Shown piece by piece: positions 17,919 to 26,471 of a stretch of 64,000 nt of DNA. Below the pieces are notes generated by a model, which ran no database searches, was not told the DNA's origin, and was given only the letters and a program-made list of their open reading frames with translations. The stretch is from assembly GCA_022705325.1 (NCBI GenBank), contig JAKJER010000004.1, forward strand, positions 193,724-257,723. Reading direction: 5' to 3'. The stretch's first letter is position 1, and each line of letters opens with the position of its first letter. This DNA is from Planctomycetota bacterium (GTDB lineage: Bacteria > Planctomycetota > Phycisphaerae > SM23-33). The position numbers and the translations under genes were made by a program.

Positions 17919-17938
17919 CAGATGAGGTGACGCTGGTT

Positions 17939-19306
17939 ATGGCGAGAGAATTTCCACTGACACCGCGAGAAGTCTCTCCGGTTTCCACAACGTATCGGGT
18001 GCTGAAAGGCCTGCTGCCTGACGAGCGGACCGTCCAGGATATCCAGAGGCTCCGCCAGGCCGAGCCGCAGAGCATGCGCGGGCAGCCGCCGGTCATCTGG
18101 GACCGCGCCGAGGGCGTCAGCGTGTACGACGCCCGCGGCAACAAGTGGCTGGACTTCTCGTCGGGCGTGCTGATCACCAATGCCGGGCACGGGCACAGGC
18201 ACATCGTCGACGCGATCGTCCGCCAGGCGCAGAAGCCGCTGCTGACGACCTATTGCTTCCCGAACCAGCCGCGCGTCGAGCTGGTGCAGAAGCTCGTGTC
18301 GCTGGCCCCCAGGTCCCTCAACAAGGTGTTCCTCCTGAGCACCGGGGCCGAGGGCACCGAGTGCGCCTTGAAGCTCCTGCGCACGTACGGTCGCAAGACC
18401 GGCGGCGACGCCAAGAGCGTGATCGTGTCGTTCCTGGACTCGTTCCACGGGCGGACGATGGGCGCCCAGCAGATGGGCGGCATGGCCGGGGGCAAGGCGT
18501 GGATCAAGAACCTCGACCCCGAGATCGTCCACGTTCCGTTCCCCGACGGCTTCCGCACCGAGGACACCAGCTTCGACCTGTTCGAGAGGACCCTGGCGGA
18601 CTTGGGCGTGGCGCCGGCCAACGTAGCCGGCGTGATGAGCGAGACGTACCAGGGCGTGGGCCCGAGCTTCATGCCCAGGGAGTACGCCCAGGCCCTGAGG
18701 GCCTGGTGCGACAGGCACGGTGCGCTGCTGTGCTTTGACGAGGTCCAGGCGGGTTTCGGGCGGTGCGGGACCATGTGGGGGTTCGAACTGTACGGCATCG
18801 TGCCCGACCTGTTCTGCATGGGCAAAGGCATCAGTTCCTCTCTGCCCATCAGCGGCGTGATGGGAAGGCAGGACGTGATGGACCTCTACGGGCCCAACGA
18901 GATGACCAGCACGCACTCGGGCAACGCCGTGTGCTGCGCCGCGGCCCTGGCCAGCATCGAGGTCATCCTGGGCGAGAAACTCGTCGAAAACGCAGCCTCG
19001 CTTGGGCCTGTCCTCCAGCGCGAGCTGGCGTCGATCCGCGGCGAGTTCCCGGCCGTGGTGGGTTTCGCCCCGGCGGAAGGGCTCGTCGGCGGCTTGCTGA
19101 TGGTCAAGCCCGGCACGAAGGAGCCGAACTACGATCTTGCCTGGGACGTGGTGAACGGGTGTTTCCGACGCGGTCTCTTGCTGTTCGCCCCGGTCGGGGT
19201 CGGCGGGGGATGCGTCAAGATCGCCCCGCCCCTTTGCATCAACGAGGAGGCCCTTGTCGAGGGCTGCTCGGTCATTCGCGAGGCCCTGCGGGAGGCCGTG
19301 CAATAG
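17939..19306 (+). CDS. Class III PLP-dependent aminotransferase
   Basis: A 455-aa protein. Class III (ornithine/4-aminobutyrate type) signatures are clear: STGAEGTECALK (135-146, phosphate-binding loop), CFDEVQAGFGR (265-275, with D267 binding the pyridine nitrogen), and the PLP lysine K296 in MGKGISSS. It transfers an amino group from a donor such as glutamate to an aldehyde or ketone. The substrate is unknown, but the adjacent oxidoreductase could supply the keto compound. I chose the ATG at 17939 (GAGGTG about 8 nt upstream); a GTG at 17927 would add four residues. It converges with the GYF_2 protein gene with 23 bp between stops. Confidence 0.9.
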   Translation: MAREFPLTPREVSPVSTTYRVLKGLLPDERTVQDIQRLRQAEPQSMRGQPPVIWDRAEGVSVYDARGNKWLDFSSGVLITNAGHGHRHIVDAIVRQAQKPLLTTYCFPNQPRVELVQKLVSLAPRSLNKVFLLSTGAEGTECALKLLRTYGRKTGGDAKSVIVSFLDSFHGRTMGAQQMGGMAGGKAWIKNLDPEIVHVPFPDGFRTEDTSFDLFERTLADLGVAPANVAGVMSETYQGVGPSFMPREYAQALRAWCDRHGALLCFDEVQAGFGRCGTMWGFELYGIVPDLFCMGKGISSSLPISGVMGRQDVMDLYGPNEMTSTHSGNAVCCAAALASIEVILGEKLVENAASLGPVLQRELASIRGEFPAVVGFAPAEGLVGGLLMVKPGTKEPNYDLAWDVVNGCFRRGLLLFAPVGVGGGCVKIAPPLCINEEALVEGCSVIREALREAVQ

Positions 19307-19329
19307 CCCGCGTCGGATGACGGACGGGG

Positions 19330-20154
19330 TCAGGTATCTCCGCCCTCTGTCTCGTCGGCTTCGGTCTGGTTCTTGGCGGCCCGCGCCAAGGCAGCCAGGG
19401 CGTTGTCGGCGACTTGAGGAGGTTGCCCATCCTGACGGAACTGGGCGAACTCGTCGTTGGGGGCCTTCGCGGCGGGGTCGGGTAGCGACTGGGCCTCGGC
19501 CTGGACAAACTGGGCGGACCGGCCACGCCGGGGGGCGAGGTCAACCACTTCGTCGCTGCCGGTGACGGTCTCCCGAGGCGGACGTTTGAGCGGGGAGAGG
19601 GGGCCGGCCTTCTTGCCGGACTTGAACAACCCCGGCACCTTGCCCGCCTGAAGTGCCTTGCCGCTGCGGTTGTTGACGAGGACGGTTTCGGGCGTGACCT
19701 GCCCGTCCTTGATGGCCTGGACAATCCCCTTGCCGTCCAGCGGGCCGATCTTCTTGCCTTCGGCGTCGTGGAAACACCAACCCGGCTTGGGTTTGGCCTT
19801 GGGCACGAACTTGCTTCGCTCGGCCAGGTCCGCCAGGGCGTCCGACCGCTTCAGGCGGGGGCGCTCGTACTCCAGTGCGAACGTCGGCGGGGGAGGCGGC
19901 TCCTCCACCAGGTCCGGTTCGAGGATCTCCTCCTCGGGCGAGCCGACCACCGCTGGCAGCGGCGGCGGGGCGGCGGGCAGGTCCGGTTCGCCCGGCCCCA
20001 GGATCTCCACGTCGCCCTCGTCGTCGTCCAGCACTTCCGCCTGGGGAAGCTTGGCGACGAAAACCTGTCCGCAAAGGGTACACCGCACCCGCTTGTGCAG
20101 GGCAGTGTTGGGCACTTCCAGTTCGCGGCTACACTTGGTGCAAAAGACCTGCAT
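19330..20154 (-). CDS. Zinc-ribbon and GYF_2-domain protein
   Basis: A 274-aa soluble protein. It opens with a four-cysteine zinc ribbon (C5, C8, C25, C28). An acidic Pro-rich linker follows (about residues 35-100), then a GYF_2/DUF4339-type domain (about 125-177, with GWCFHDAEGKKIGPL and VPGLF). The C-terminal tail is disordered and charged. GYF domains bind proline-rich peptides and are common in planctomycete proteins with no known role, so a scaffold or adaptor function is plausible but unproven. The start at 20154 has GAGG upstream; a longer in-frame start lies before the promoter and is rejected. A promoter is visible at 20183-20211. Confidence 0.82.
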   Translation of the reverse strand: MQVFCTKCSRELEVPNTALHKRVRCTLCGQVFVAKLPQAEVLDDDEGDVEILGPGEPDLPAAPPPLPAVVGSPEEEILEPDLVEEPPPPPTFALEYERPRLKRSDALADLAERSKFVPKAKPKPGWCFHDAEGKKIGPLDGKGIVQAIKDGQVTPETVLVNNRSGKALQAGKVPGLFKSGKKAGPLSPLKRPPRETVTGSDEVVDLAPRRGRSAQFVQAEAQSLPDPAAKAPNDEFAQFRQDGQPPQVADNALAALARAAKNQTEADETEGGDT

Positions 20155-20182
20155 GACATCGCCTCGTTTAAAGCTTCGGCGC

Positions 20183-20211
20183 AGTCTACCCCATGGGCGA
20201 AATTCGGTCAA
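20183..20211 (-). promoter_or_regulatory. sigma70-like promoter for the zinc-ribbon/GYF_2 gene
   Basis: Minus strand TTGACC, 17-nt spacer, TAGACT; the predicted transcript start is about 22 nt before the ATG at 20154. Confidence 0.6.
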
Positions 20212-20325
20212 GTCTGACGAACGACGCCGTCTGCCAGGCAAGGCAAAGCGCCGGGAAGGCGGCATGGCGATCTCTGTCTTCGCTCTTTGTGGGCTTTGAG
20301 GCCTTGCGGGTCCTGGCGACAGGCT

Positions 20326-21804
20326 TCAGAGTGCCGGTCCGCGGTTAGGCGTCGAGCGGAGCTTCATCTTGAACAGGTTGGCGAAGAGTCGGAACTTGCG
20401 GGCGAAGTCGCCGACGAACAGGATATTGTGGTGCCCGGCCACGCTGCACGCGTCGTCGCGGTCGGTGATCTCGAACTCCACGTTGGTGGTGCACCCGCCG
20501 GCCGGCGGCATTGGATGGCTCTTGACGACCCGTCCGGCGTAGATGTCCAGGGCCGGGGGCTTGCCGCCGTAGTAGTGGATCGACGTGACGGGGTCGCCTT
20601 CCTTGAAGAACACCTGGATGGCGCAACTTCCCTCGTTGGTGTGGGCGAAGCGGCGCAGCAGGTAGGGCAGTTCCGGCCCGTCCGGGCCGTACAGCTTCGG
20701 GCTGCACGTGCAGTGCGAACCATAGAAGTGGTTGCGCTCGGTGTCGAAGCAGGGATTGTGCTGGAAGCCCGCCCGGGCGGTCAGCAACTGGCCGATCATC
20801 TGCCCGTACATGGCCGGGAAGTCGTTCTCGCAGGTGGCGGGGATGAGCTGCCCGTTGAGCATGGCGAAACTCATGCAGGGCTTGAGCATGCCGCGGCGCA
20901 GGCAGTTCATGGTGAGCCCGTCGGCGTCATGTTCGGCCAGAAGGCCCGTCAGGGCCAGGTGGGCCCGGGCGGCGTTCTCCAGCGACTCCTGCGTGATCTT
21001 CCGGCGCTCGGTCGCGTTGGCGGTGATGGCGGCGATGAACGCCTTGGCCCGGTCGTCGATGTCGGTCTTGGCGAAGGCCTCGGCGTAGAGCTTGAACGGC
21101 AGGACCCGGACCGTCGTGCCCAGGAACTGCTCGACGCCCTCGCGGACGGCCGGCGCCTCGGTGATGCTCAGCAGGCGGCTCTGGGCCATCCGCTTGCGGG
21201 CGTGGATCATCCGCAGGCCATACTCCACCGCTTCCAGGTTCTCCAGCGACTGGATGAAGTACAGCCCTGGCCTGCGGTAGGAGGCCACCGAGCCGTGCGT
21301 CACGCCCAGCGGGATGTAGTACACCACGGGGATGCCGGCTTTCTCGGCTGACGCGACCAGCACATCGGCGACCTTGCGGGTGTAGTTGTGCATCAGGATC
21401 ACCAGCAGGCCGTCGGCCTTGGCGTCGACGACTTCCGCGGCCTTGGCCTGGGCCTCCTCGGCCGAGGTGATGGGCGCCTCGTCGATCGTCAGCTTGAGGG
21501 CGTACTTCTTCTCGATCTCCCGAAGGCTGGCGGTGTACTGCTTCTGGCGGCCCTCCGCGTCGAAATCGTTGCCCGGCCAACTCCACCAGCCGTCGGGATC
21601 GTCGGCGATCCGCTTGGAGGGGACATAGGCAAACACGACGCGCACGGAGGCTGGCTGCCGGTCGGCAGGTTTGGTCTGGGCGGAATCGGCCGCCACCGCC
21701 TCCAGCCCGCTCAATGCCAAGGCCGCCCCCGCACCGCCGGCCCCGGCCAGGAAGGCCCGCCGCGTGCAGCCGCACGAACAGGACGACGAGACTGGATCGC
21801 TCAT
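20326..21804 (-). CDS. Tat-exported fucose-isomerase-fold protein
   Basis: A 492-aa protein. The N-terminus has a twin-arginine signal (TRRAFLAG, R15-R16, then an Ala/Gly-rich hydrophobic stretch), so it is exported folded, probably with cofactor. The rest resembles L-fucose/L-arabinose isomerases: a Rossmann-like N-terminal half (ADGLLVILMHN) and a C-terminal half with candidate metal ligands E326 (in CENDF), D354 (in CFDTERN) and H458/H459 (in AGHHNILFVGD). It might interconvert aldose and ketose sugars in the periplasm, but an exported isomerase is odd and activity is unproven. I used the ATG at 21804 because AAGGAG touches the alternative ATG at 21810. Confidence 0.8.
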   Translation of the reverse strand: MSDPVSSSCSCGCTRRAFLAGAGGAGAALALSGLEAVAADSAQTKPADRQPASVRVVFAYVPSKRIADDPDGWWSWPGNDFDAEGRQKQYTASLREIEKKYALKLTIDEAPITSAEEAQAKAAEVVDAKADGLLVILMHNYTRKVADVLVASAEKAGIPVVYYIPLGVTHGSVASYRRPGLYFIQSLENLEAVEYGLRMIHARKRMAQSRLLSITEAPAVREGVEQFLGTTVRVLPFKLYAEAFAKTDIDDRAKAFIAAITANATERRKITQESLENAARAHLALTGLLAEHDADGLTMNCLRRGMLKPCMSFAMLNGQLIPATCENDFPAMYGQMIGQLLTARAGFQHNPCFDTERNHFYGSHCTCSPKLYGPDGPELPYLLRRFAHTNEGSCAIQVFFKEGDPVTSIHYYGGKPPALDIYAGRVVKSHPMPPAGGCTTNVEFEITDRDDACSVAGHHNILFVGDFARKFRLFANLFKMKLRSTPNRGPAL

Positions 21805-21866
21805 TCGCATCTCCTTGTGCCAGGGTGAAACATGTTTGCGTGTATTAACGCACCGGCCTGCCGCGT

Positions 21867-21895
21867 ATCGTAGGGTCCTTATAAGGAGAGTGCAA
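21867..21895 (-). promoter_or_regulatory. sigma70-like promoter for the fucose-isomerase-fold gene
   Basis: Minus strand TTGCAC, 17-nt spacer, TACGAT; the predicted leader is about 55 nt to the ATG at 21804. Confidence 0.6.
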
Positions 21896-21973
21896 GGGAT
21901 CCGGCCTCATCCGCCAGGCGCCCGTAACGGTTGGCGGACCGTGCGCCACTATCCTGGTGAAAGGCGAACGACC

Positions 21974-22198
21974 ATGCTGGCCCAGCGAGTGAACATTCCG
22001 ATGCCGAACGCAGGGCAGGGAGATCAGGCGAACGAGGCCTACGTGTACCTGTTCGACCTGGCGTCGCAGCATGGCGGCCAGCCCACGGACCGGATGCTGG
22101 AGACGATTCTCCGCAACCACGCGCTGGGTTGGACGGCGTTCCTGGTCGAAGACCCCAGCACGCAGTGCGGCATGCTCTGGCTCACCGCCCGCCGTTGA
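21974..22198 (+). CDS. Hypothetical 74-aa protein
   Basis: A small ORF from an ATG with AAAGG about 9 nt upstream, standing alone between the divergent isomerase-fold gene and the response regulator. The protein is soluble with no signal peptide: a flexible start (NIPMPNAGQGDQ) and then an amphipathic helix-strand region with AYVYLFDLASQ and GWTAFLVEDP. One cysteine is present. No family is recognised. Composition and codon use are like its neighbours, so it is probably real. Confidence 0.5.
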   Translation: MLAQRVNIPMPNAGQGDQANEAYVYLFDLASQHGGQPTDRMLETILRNHALGWTAFLVEDPSTQCGMLWLTARR

Positions 22199-22350
22199 CC
22201 CGGCGCCGCCACGCCGACGGGGGGCGACCAGGGCCGACGCGCGAACTGGGCAAACCTTCCCACTCTCACGCCCTTCTCATCACTCCCGCCCAAGAATGCC
22301 ATGGGGAAGGGAGAATACCGATGGTACAATGTCCGTCACAGGAGACGGCA

Positions 22351-23025
22351 ATGCGCGTGCTGCTGATCGAGGACTATCCTCCGTTGCAGAAGGCCCTGGC
22401 CCGGGGGCTGCGGGAGGAAGGCTTTGCCGTTGACGCCACCGGCGACGGCAACGAAGGGCTCTGGTACGCCACCGGAAACGACTACGACGTCATCGTCCTG
22501 GACCTCATGCTGCCGGGCTTGGACGGGCTGAGCCTGCTGCGGAAACTGCGGGCCGCGGGGAAGCAGACCCACGTTCTCATCCTCACCGCCCGCGATACGC
22601 TGGCAGATCGCGTCAAGGGGCTCGATCTCGGGGCCGACGACTACCTGGTCAAGCCTTTCGCGTTCGAGGAGTTGCTGGCCCGGGTGCGGGCCCTGGTCCG
22701 CCGCAAGTACCAGGGCAAGAACCCCTGCATCGAGATCGACGCCCTGCGAATCGACACCGCCGCCCGGCGGGTCTTCCTGGGGGACGAGGAGGTCCGCCTG
22801 ACCGCCCGCGAGTACGCCCTGCTGGAGTACCTGGCCCGCCGAAGCGGGCAGACCGTGTCGCGGAGCGAGATCTGGGAGCACGTCTACGACTTCCAGTCGT
22901 CAGCCTCCAGCAACGTCGTGGACGTGTATATCGGTTACCTCCGCAAGAAGCTCCACCGCGACGACCATTCGGTGCTCATTCACACCATCCGCGGGATGGG
23001 CTACATGTTGGGAGGCCAGCAATGA
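22351..23025 (+). CDS. OmpR-family response regulator
   Basis: A 224-aa protein. The receiver domain has the acidic pair at residues 7-8, the phospho-accepting D51 (in VLDLMLPGLDG), T79 and K101 (in YLVKPF). A winged-helix DNA-binding domain follows (about 125-222, with TAREYALLEYL and a terminal TIRGMGYML), typical of OmpR/PhoB regulators. It should bind DNA when phosphorylated by the sensor kinase encoded 65 bp downstream. The ATG at 22351 has AGGAGA at ideal spacing; an in-frame ATG 30 bases upstream is less likely. A TACAAT box at 22325-22330 might be a -10 element, but no -35 is evident. Confidence 0.93.
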   Translation: MRVLLIEDYPPLQKALARGLREEGFAVDATGDGNEGLWYATGNDYDVIVLDLMLPGLDGLSLLRKLRAAGKQTHVLILTARDTLADRVKGLDLGADDYLVKPFAFEELLARVRALVRRKYQGKNPCIEIDALRIDTAARRVFLGDEEVRLTAREYALLEYLARRSGQTVSRSEIWEHVYDFQSSASSNVVDVYIGYLRKKLHRDDHSVLIHTIRGMGYMLGGQQ

Positions 23026-23089
23026 CGTTCCCGGTTTGCGCGCCGGGTCGTGCGTCGCCCGTTCATCCGGGGCGGTCGAGGGGGCGCTC

Positions 23090-24880
23090 GTGACCTCCCT
23101 TCGCGTCCGCCTGCTGCTGGGAATGGTCACCGCTATTGTCTTCCTCCTGGGCGTCTTCGCTCTCACGGTCTACACCTCCATCCGCCGCTCTCTCCTGCGA
23201 GAACTGGACGCCTCGCTGGCCACCATGGCGCAGACCCTGCTCAACTACGTCGAGAATCGCGGCGACCGCATCCGCGCGGACGTCAACGAGGCCGACCTGC
23301 CCGAACTGCATCGCGCCTCGCGAACCTACTACTTCCAGTTCCTCCTGCCCGACGGCACGGAGTTGGTGCGCAGCCGAAGCCTCGAGGGCTACCCGCTGCT
23401 GCCGGAGTTTCATGGCCCGGCCGAGAGCCCCGAGTTCCAGTCGATGACGCTGCCCAACGGACGGCCCGGGCGGGCGGTGGGGCTGGAGTTCCGCCCGCCG
23501 CCCGAGGCCCGCTCGCGGTCGCGGGCGCCCCGCGCCGCCACCAAGCCCGCCACTCGCCCGCACGTCGCCCCCGCCACTCGACCCGCCGCCGGCCCGGGGA
23601 CCAAGAAGAATCTCGCGGCAGCGGGCAAGGCCAAGGCCGACCCCGCCGAGCGGAGCGGCGAGGGCAAGGTCCGCAAGGGCGAGACCAAGGACAAGAAGGC
23701 TGACCCGTCCAAGAAGGTCGAGCCGCACAAGAAGCCCCGACCGCCGCGACCGCAGACGGTGACCCTGGTCGCCGCCCTTGACATCGGCGACCTGGAAGAC
23801 CATCTCGCCTGGATCCGCTGGATGCTCGCCGGCGCCGGCGGCGGAATCGTCCTGCTCTCGTTGGGCCTGGCCGGCCTGGTCGTGCGCCAGGGCCTTCGCC
23901 CGGTCAACCACCTGGCCGGGCAGATCGCCGACGTGGACGAAGAAGATCTGGCGATGCGGCTGGATGTGGACGACCTGCCCCGGGAGCTGCTGCCGGTGGG
24001 GGAGTGCCTGAACGGCCTGCTGGGGCGCCTGGAAGCGGCCTTCGCCCGCCAGCGCTGCTTCACCGCCGACGTTGCGCACGAGCTGCGGACCCCGCTGGCG
24101 GGGATGCGCTCCACGCTGGAGGTCGCTCTCAGCCGTGCACGCAAGAGCGAGGACTACCGCGAGGCCCTCGACGATTGCCTGGCCATCTCCACCCGCATGC
24201 ACGCGATGGTGGACAGCCTGCTCATGCTCGCCCGCCTGGAAAGCGGGCAGCTCGCTTTCCAGATGCAGGACATCGCCCTGGAGGAACTCGTCGAGGAGTG
24301 CTGGCTGCCGCTGGCCGACAAGGCCCGCGACCGCGGCCTGAGCTTCGAGAACCGTCTGGGCGGGCAGTTCACCTGCGTCAGCGACAGGCGGATGCTGTCG
24401 CTGGTCATGCGAAACCTGCTGGACAATGCCGTCGAGTATGCCGATGCGGGCGGACGGATCTGGATCGATGCCCGGTACGCGGAGTCTGTCGGCAGCGACT
24501 GCCAGCCGGCAGGGCGGCGCCTGGTGTTCCGCGTGGCCAACACCGGCTGCCGCCTGGAGGCCGCCGACACCGAGCGGGTCTTCGAGCGGATGTGGCGGGG
24601 CGACGCCTCGCGCAGCGGCGCCGGCGAGCACGCGGGACTGGGCCTGGCCCTGGTCCGGCGGGCCGCGGTCGCGCTGGGCGGCTGGGCCAGCGCGGATATC
24701 GCCGAGGCCGTCTTTACCGTCACTCTCGATCTGCCGGCGGAGCATCCCCCGCATGGCGACGACGACCGCTTGGAGGATGAAGCACATCGGGACGATCCCA
24801 CGGGCGCTGCCGAGCCCTGCATAAGCGAGATGGCCCAGCCCCGTCTGCTTTCGCAGTCCGGCCGCCCGGTCCAGTCCTGA
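23090..24880 (+). CDS. Membrane sensor histidine kinase with a lysine-rich extracytoplasmic insert
   Basis: A 596-aa protein. TM helices lie at about 7-29 and 243-266, bounding an extracytoplasmic sensor segment. A HAMP domain follows, then a HisKA domain with the phosphorylated His330 (DVAHELRTPL) and an ATPase domain with an N box (RNLLDNAVEYA) and a G2 box (AGLGLALVRR). The G1 box reads ANTGCRL instead of the usual DNGxGI, so nucleotide binding may be altered. Unusually, residues about 139-222 of the outside domain are a Lys/Arg/Pro/Ala-rich low-complexity stretch. It partners with the upstream regulator. The start is a GTG at 23090 with GAGGGGG upstream. Confidence 0.9.
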   Translation: MTSLRVRLLLGMVTAIVFLLGVFALTVYTSIRRSLLRELDASLATMAQTLLNYVENRGDRIRADVNEADLPELHRASRTYYFQFLLPDGTELVRSRSLEGYPLLPEFHGPAESPEFQSMTLPNGRPGRAVGLEFRPPPEARSRSRAPRAATKPATRPHVAPATRPAAGPGTKKNLAAAGKAKADPAERSGEGKVRKGETKDKKADPSKKVEPHKKPRPPRPQTVTLVAALDIGDLEDHLAWIRWMLAGAGGGIVLLSLGLAGLVVRQGLRPVNHLAGQIADVDEEDLAMRLDVDDLPRELLPVGECLNGLLGRLEAAFARQRCFTADVAHELRTPLAGMRSTLEVALSRARKSEDYREALDDCLAISTRMHAMVDSLLMLARLESGQLAFQMQDIALEELVEECWLPLADKARDRGLSFENRLGGQFTCVSDRRMLSLVMRNLLDNAVEYADAGGRIWIDARYAESVGSDCQPAGRRLVFRVANTGCRLEAADTERVFERMWRGDASRSGAGEHAGLGLALVRRAAVALGGWASADIAEAVFTVTLDLPAEHPPHGDDDRLEDEAHRDDPTGAAEPCISEMAQPRLLSQSGRPVQS

Positions 24881-24973
24881 CCGCCCGTCCCTTGCTACGG
24901 CGCACCAGGACGGTCATGCATTCGAAATCGTCCGCCAGGCCACGCGTTGAGCACAGTGTCAAGTTTCCCGTCC

Positions 24974-24988
24974 GGCCGCCTGGCGGCC
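24974..24988. other. GC-rich inverted repeat in the leader of the oxidoreductase gene
   Basis: GGCCGC-CTG-GCGGCC, a perfect 6-bp stem with a 3-nt loop about 12 bp before the ribosome site of the gene at 25014. It could be a terminator of the kinase operon or a leader hairpin. No T-run follows. Confidence 0.3.
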
Positions 24989-25013
24989 ACACGACCCGAA
25001 AGGAGCCATGGCC

Positions 25014-26297
25014 ATGAAGAAACGGACCCGCACCATCAGCCGTCGCAACACCCTCAAGGGCATCCTGGCCGCGGGCCTGGCTCCGCTGGCCGTCCCGTCC
25101 AGGGTGCTGGGGGCCGAGGCCCCGTCGAAGAAGATCACGCTCGGCTTCATCGGTATGGGCAGCCAGGGGACGCAGGCGAACCTTCGCAACTTTCTCTCAC
25201 AGGCCGACGCGAAGGTGCTGGCCGTCTGCGACGTGGTCGCCCGCAAGCGCGATGCGGCCCGCGACATGGTGAACAAGCAGTACGGCAACGCCGACTGCAA
25301 GGCTCACGTCGACTTCCGCCAGATCATCCAGGACAAGTCCATCGACGCCGTGGTCATCTCGACGCCCGACCACTGGCACGTGCCCATGTCGCTGATGGGT
25401 CTGGAGGCCGGCAAGGACGTCTTCTGCGAGAAGCCCACCAAGACCATCGCCGAGGGCATCGCCCTGGTGGACCTGGTGGCCAGGCGCAAGGCCGTCTTCC
25501 AGATCGGCCTGGAGGACCGCTCGGTGGTCCACTACCACAAGATGGTCGAGTGGGTCCGCAACGGCGCCATCGGCGACCTCCAACGGGTGGAAGTGCAACT
25601 GCCCGGCGGGACGGTCCTGCCCAACCAGCCGCCCGCCGAGGTGCCCAAGGACCTGGACTACAACCTGTTCGTCGGCCCGGCTGAGTTCATTCCGTACCGC
25701 CCCGTCATCGTCCAGGGCAACAACTGGCGGTTCCTGCGAAACTTCGGCTCCGGCTCGCTGCTGGACTGGGGCTCGCACCAGGTGGACACCGCCCAGCTTG
25801 CAGTCAACGCGCCCGAGGAGTGCGCCATCGAGGCCGAGGGCACGGGCGTGATACCCAAGGACTCGCTGACCAACGTGGTGACGCAGTTCGACGTGACCTT
25901 CCGCTACTCCAACGGCATGGAGGTGCACGTGACGAGCAGCGGGACGGGGATCAAGCTCATTGGCAGCAAGGGCTGGGTCGGCAACGACGCCTGGCGCGAC
26001 CGCCTCAAGGCCAGCGACGAGAAGATCCTCCACACCAAGTACGCCCCCGACGCCTCCAAGCACTGGCCGATGCCCCCCGGCGAGCAGCGCAACTTCCTGG
26101 ACTGCGTCAAGTCGCGCAAGCCCACCACCTACACCGCCCGCACCATGCACATGCTCCACCTGACCCTCCACATGGGCTACCTGGCCATCGTGCTCGGGCG
26201 AAAGGTCAAATGGGACCCGGCCAAGCAGCAGTTCATCAACGACGACCAGGCCAACGCCATGTGCAAGTGCGAGTATCGGGACTGGACCAAGGCCTGA
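25014..26297 (+). CDS. Tat-exported Gfo/Idh/MocA-family oxidoreductase
   Basis: A 427-aa protein. The N-terminus is a twin-arginine signal (SRRNTLKG), so the folded, cofactor-loaded enzyme is exported. The Rossmann start is ITLGFIGMGSQG (41-52), and the EKP motif is intact (139-141, K140). The C-terminal domain has DWGSHQVDTAQ, the usual location of a substrate-binding His. Exported relatives are numerous in Planctomycetota and Bacteroidota and act on sugars during glycan breakdown, some by redox-neutral cleavage with tightly bound NAD. I chose ATG 25014 (8 nt after AGGAG) over ATG 25008 (2 nt). It is separate from the two-component genes upstream. Confidence 0.88.
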   Translation: MKKRTRTISRRNTLKGILAAGLAPLAVPSRVLGAEAPSKKITLGFIGMGSQGTQANLRNFLSQADAKVLAVCDVVARKRDAARDMVNKQYGNADCKAHVDFRQIIQDKSIDAVVISTPDHWHVPMSLMGLEAGKDVFCEKPTKTIAEGIALVDLVARRKAVFQIGLEDRSVVHYHKMVEWVRNGAIGDLQRVEVQLPGGTVLPNQPPAEVPKDLDYNLFVGPAEFIPYRPVIVQGNNWRFLRNFGSGSLLDWGSHQVDTAQLAVNAPEECAIEAEGTGVIPKDSLTNVVTQFDVTFRYSNGMEVHVTSSGTGIKLIGSKGWVGNDAWRDRLKASDEKILHTKYAPDASKHWPMPPGEQRNFLDCVKSRKPTTYTARTMHMLHLTLHMGYLAIVLGRKVKWDPAKQQFINDDQANAMCKCEYRDWTKA

Positions 26298-26364
26298 CCG
26301 CCACGCAGCCGCCGGGAGGTTGCCAGCCTCTGTGCTGAGGTTGCGGTTCCAGTCCGGGTACTGA

Positions 26365-26392
26365 TTGACACCATACCCATCCGTGATACAAT
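26365..26392 (+). promoter_or_regulatory. Near-consensus sigma70-like promoter for the PEP-CTERM gene
   Basis: A perfect TTGACA, a 16-nt spacer and TACAAT. The predicted leader is about 70 nt to the ATG at 26472. This is the best promoter match in the window. Confidence 0.75.
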
Positions 26393-26471
26393 AAAATCGG
26401 ATGGCAGCGCGGCTGGCACAGTGCGCGCTGCGTTCACGCCGCGACAAGTCGTGATTGAAAGGAGAGAGGTG

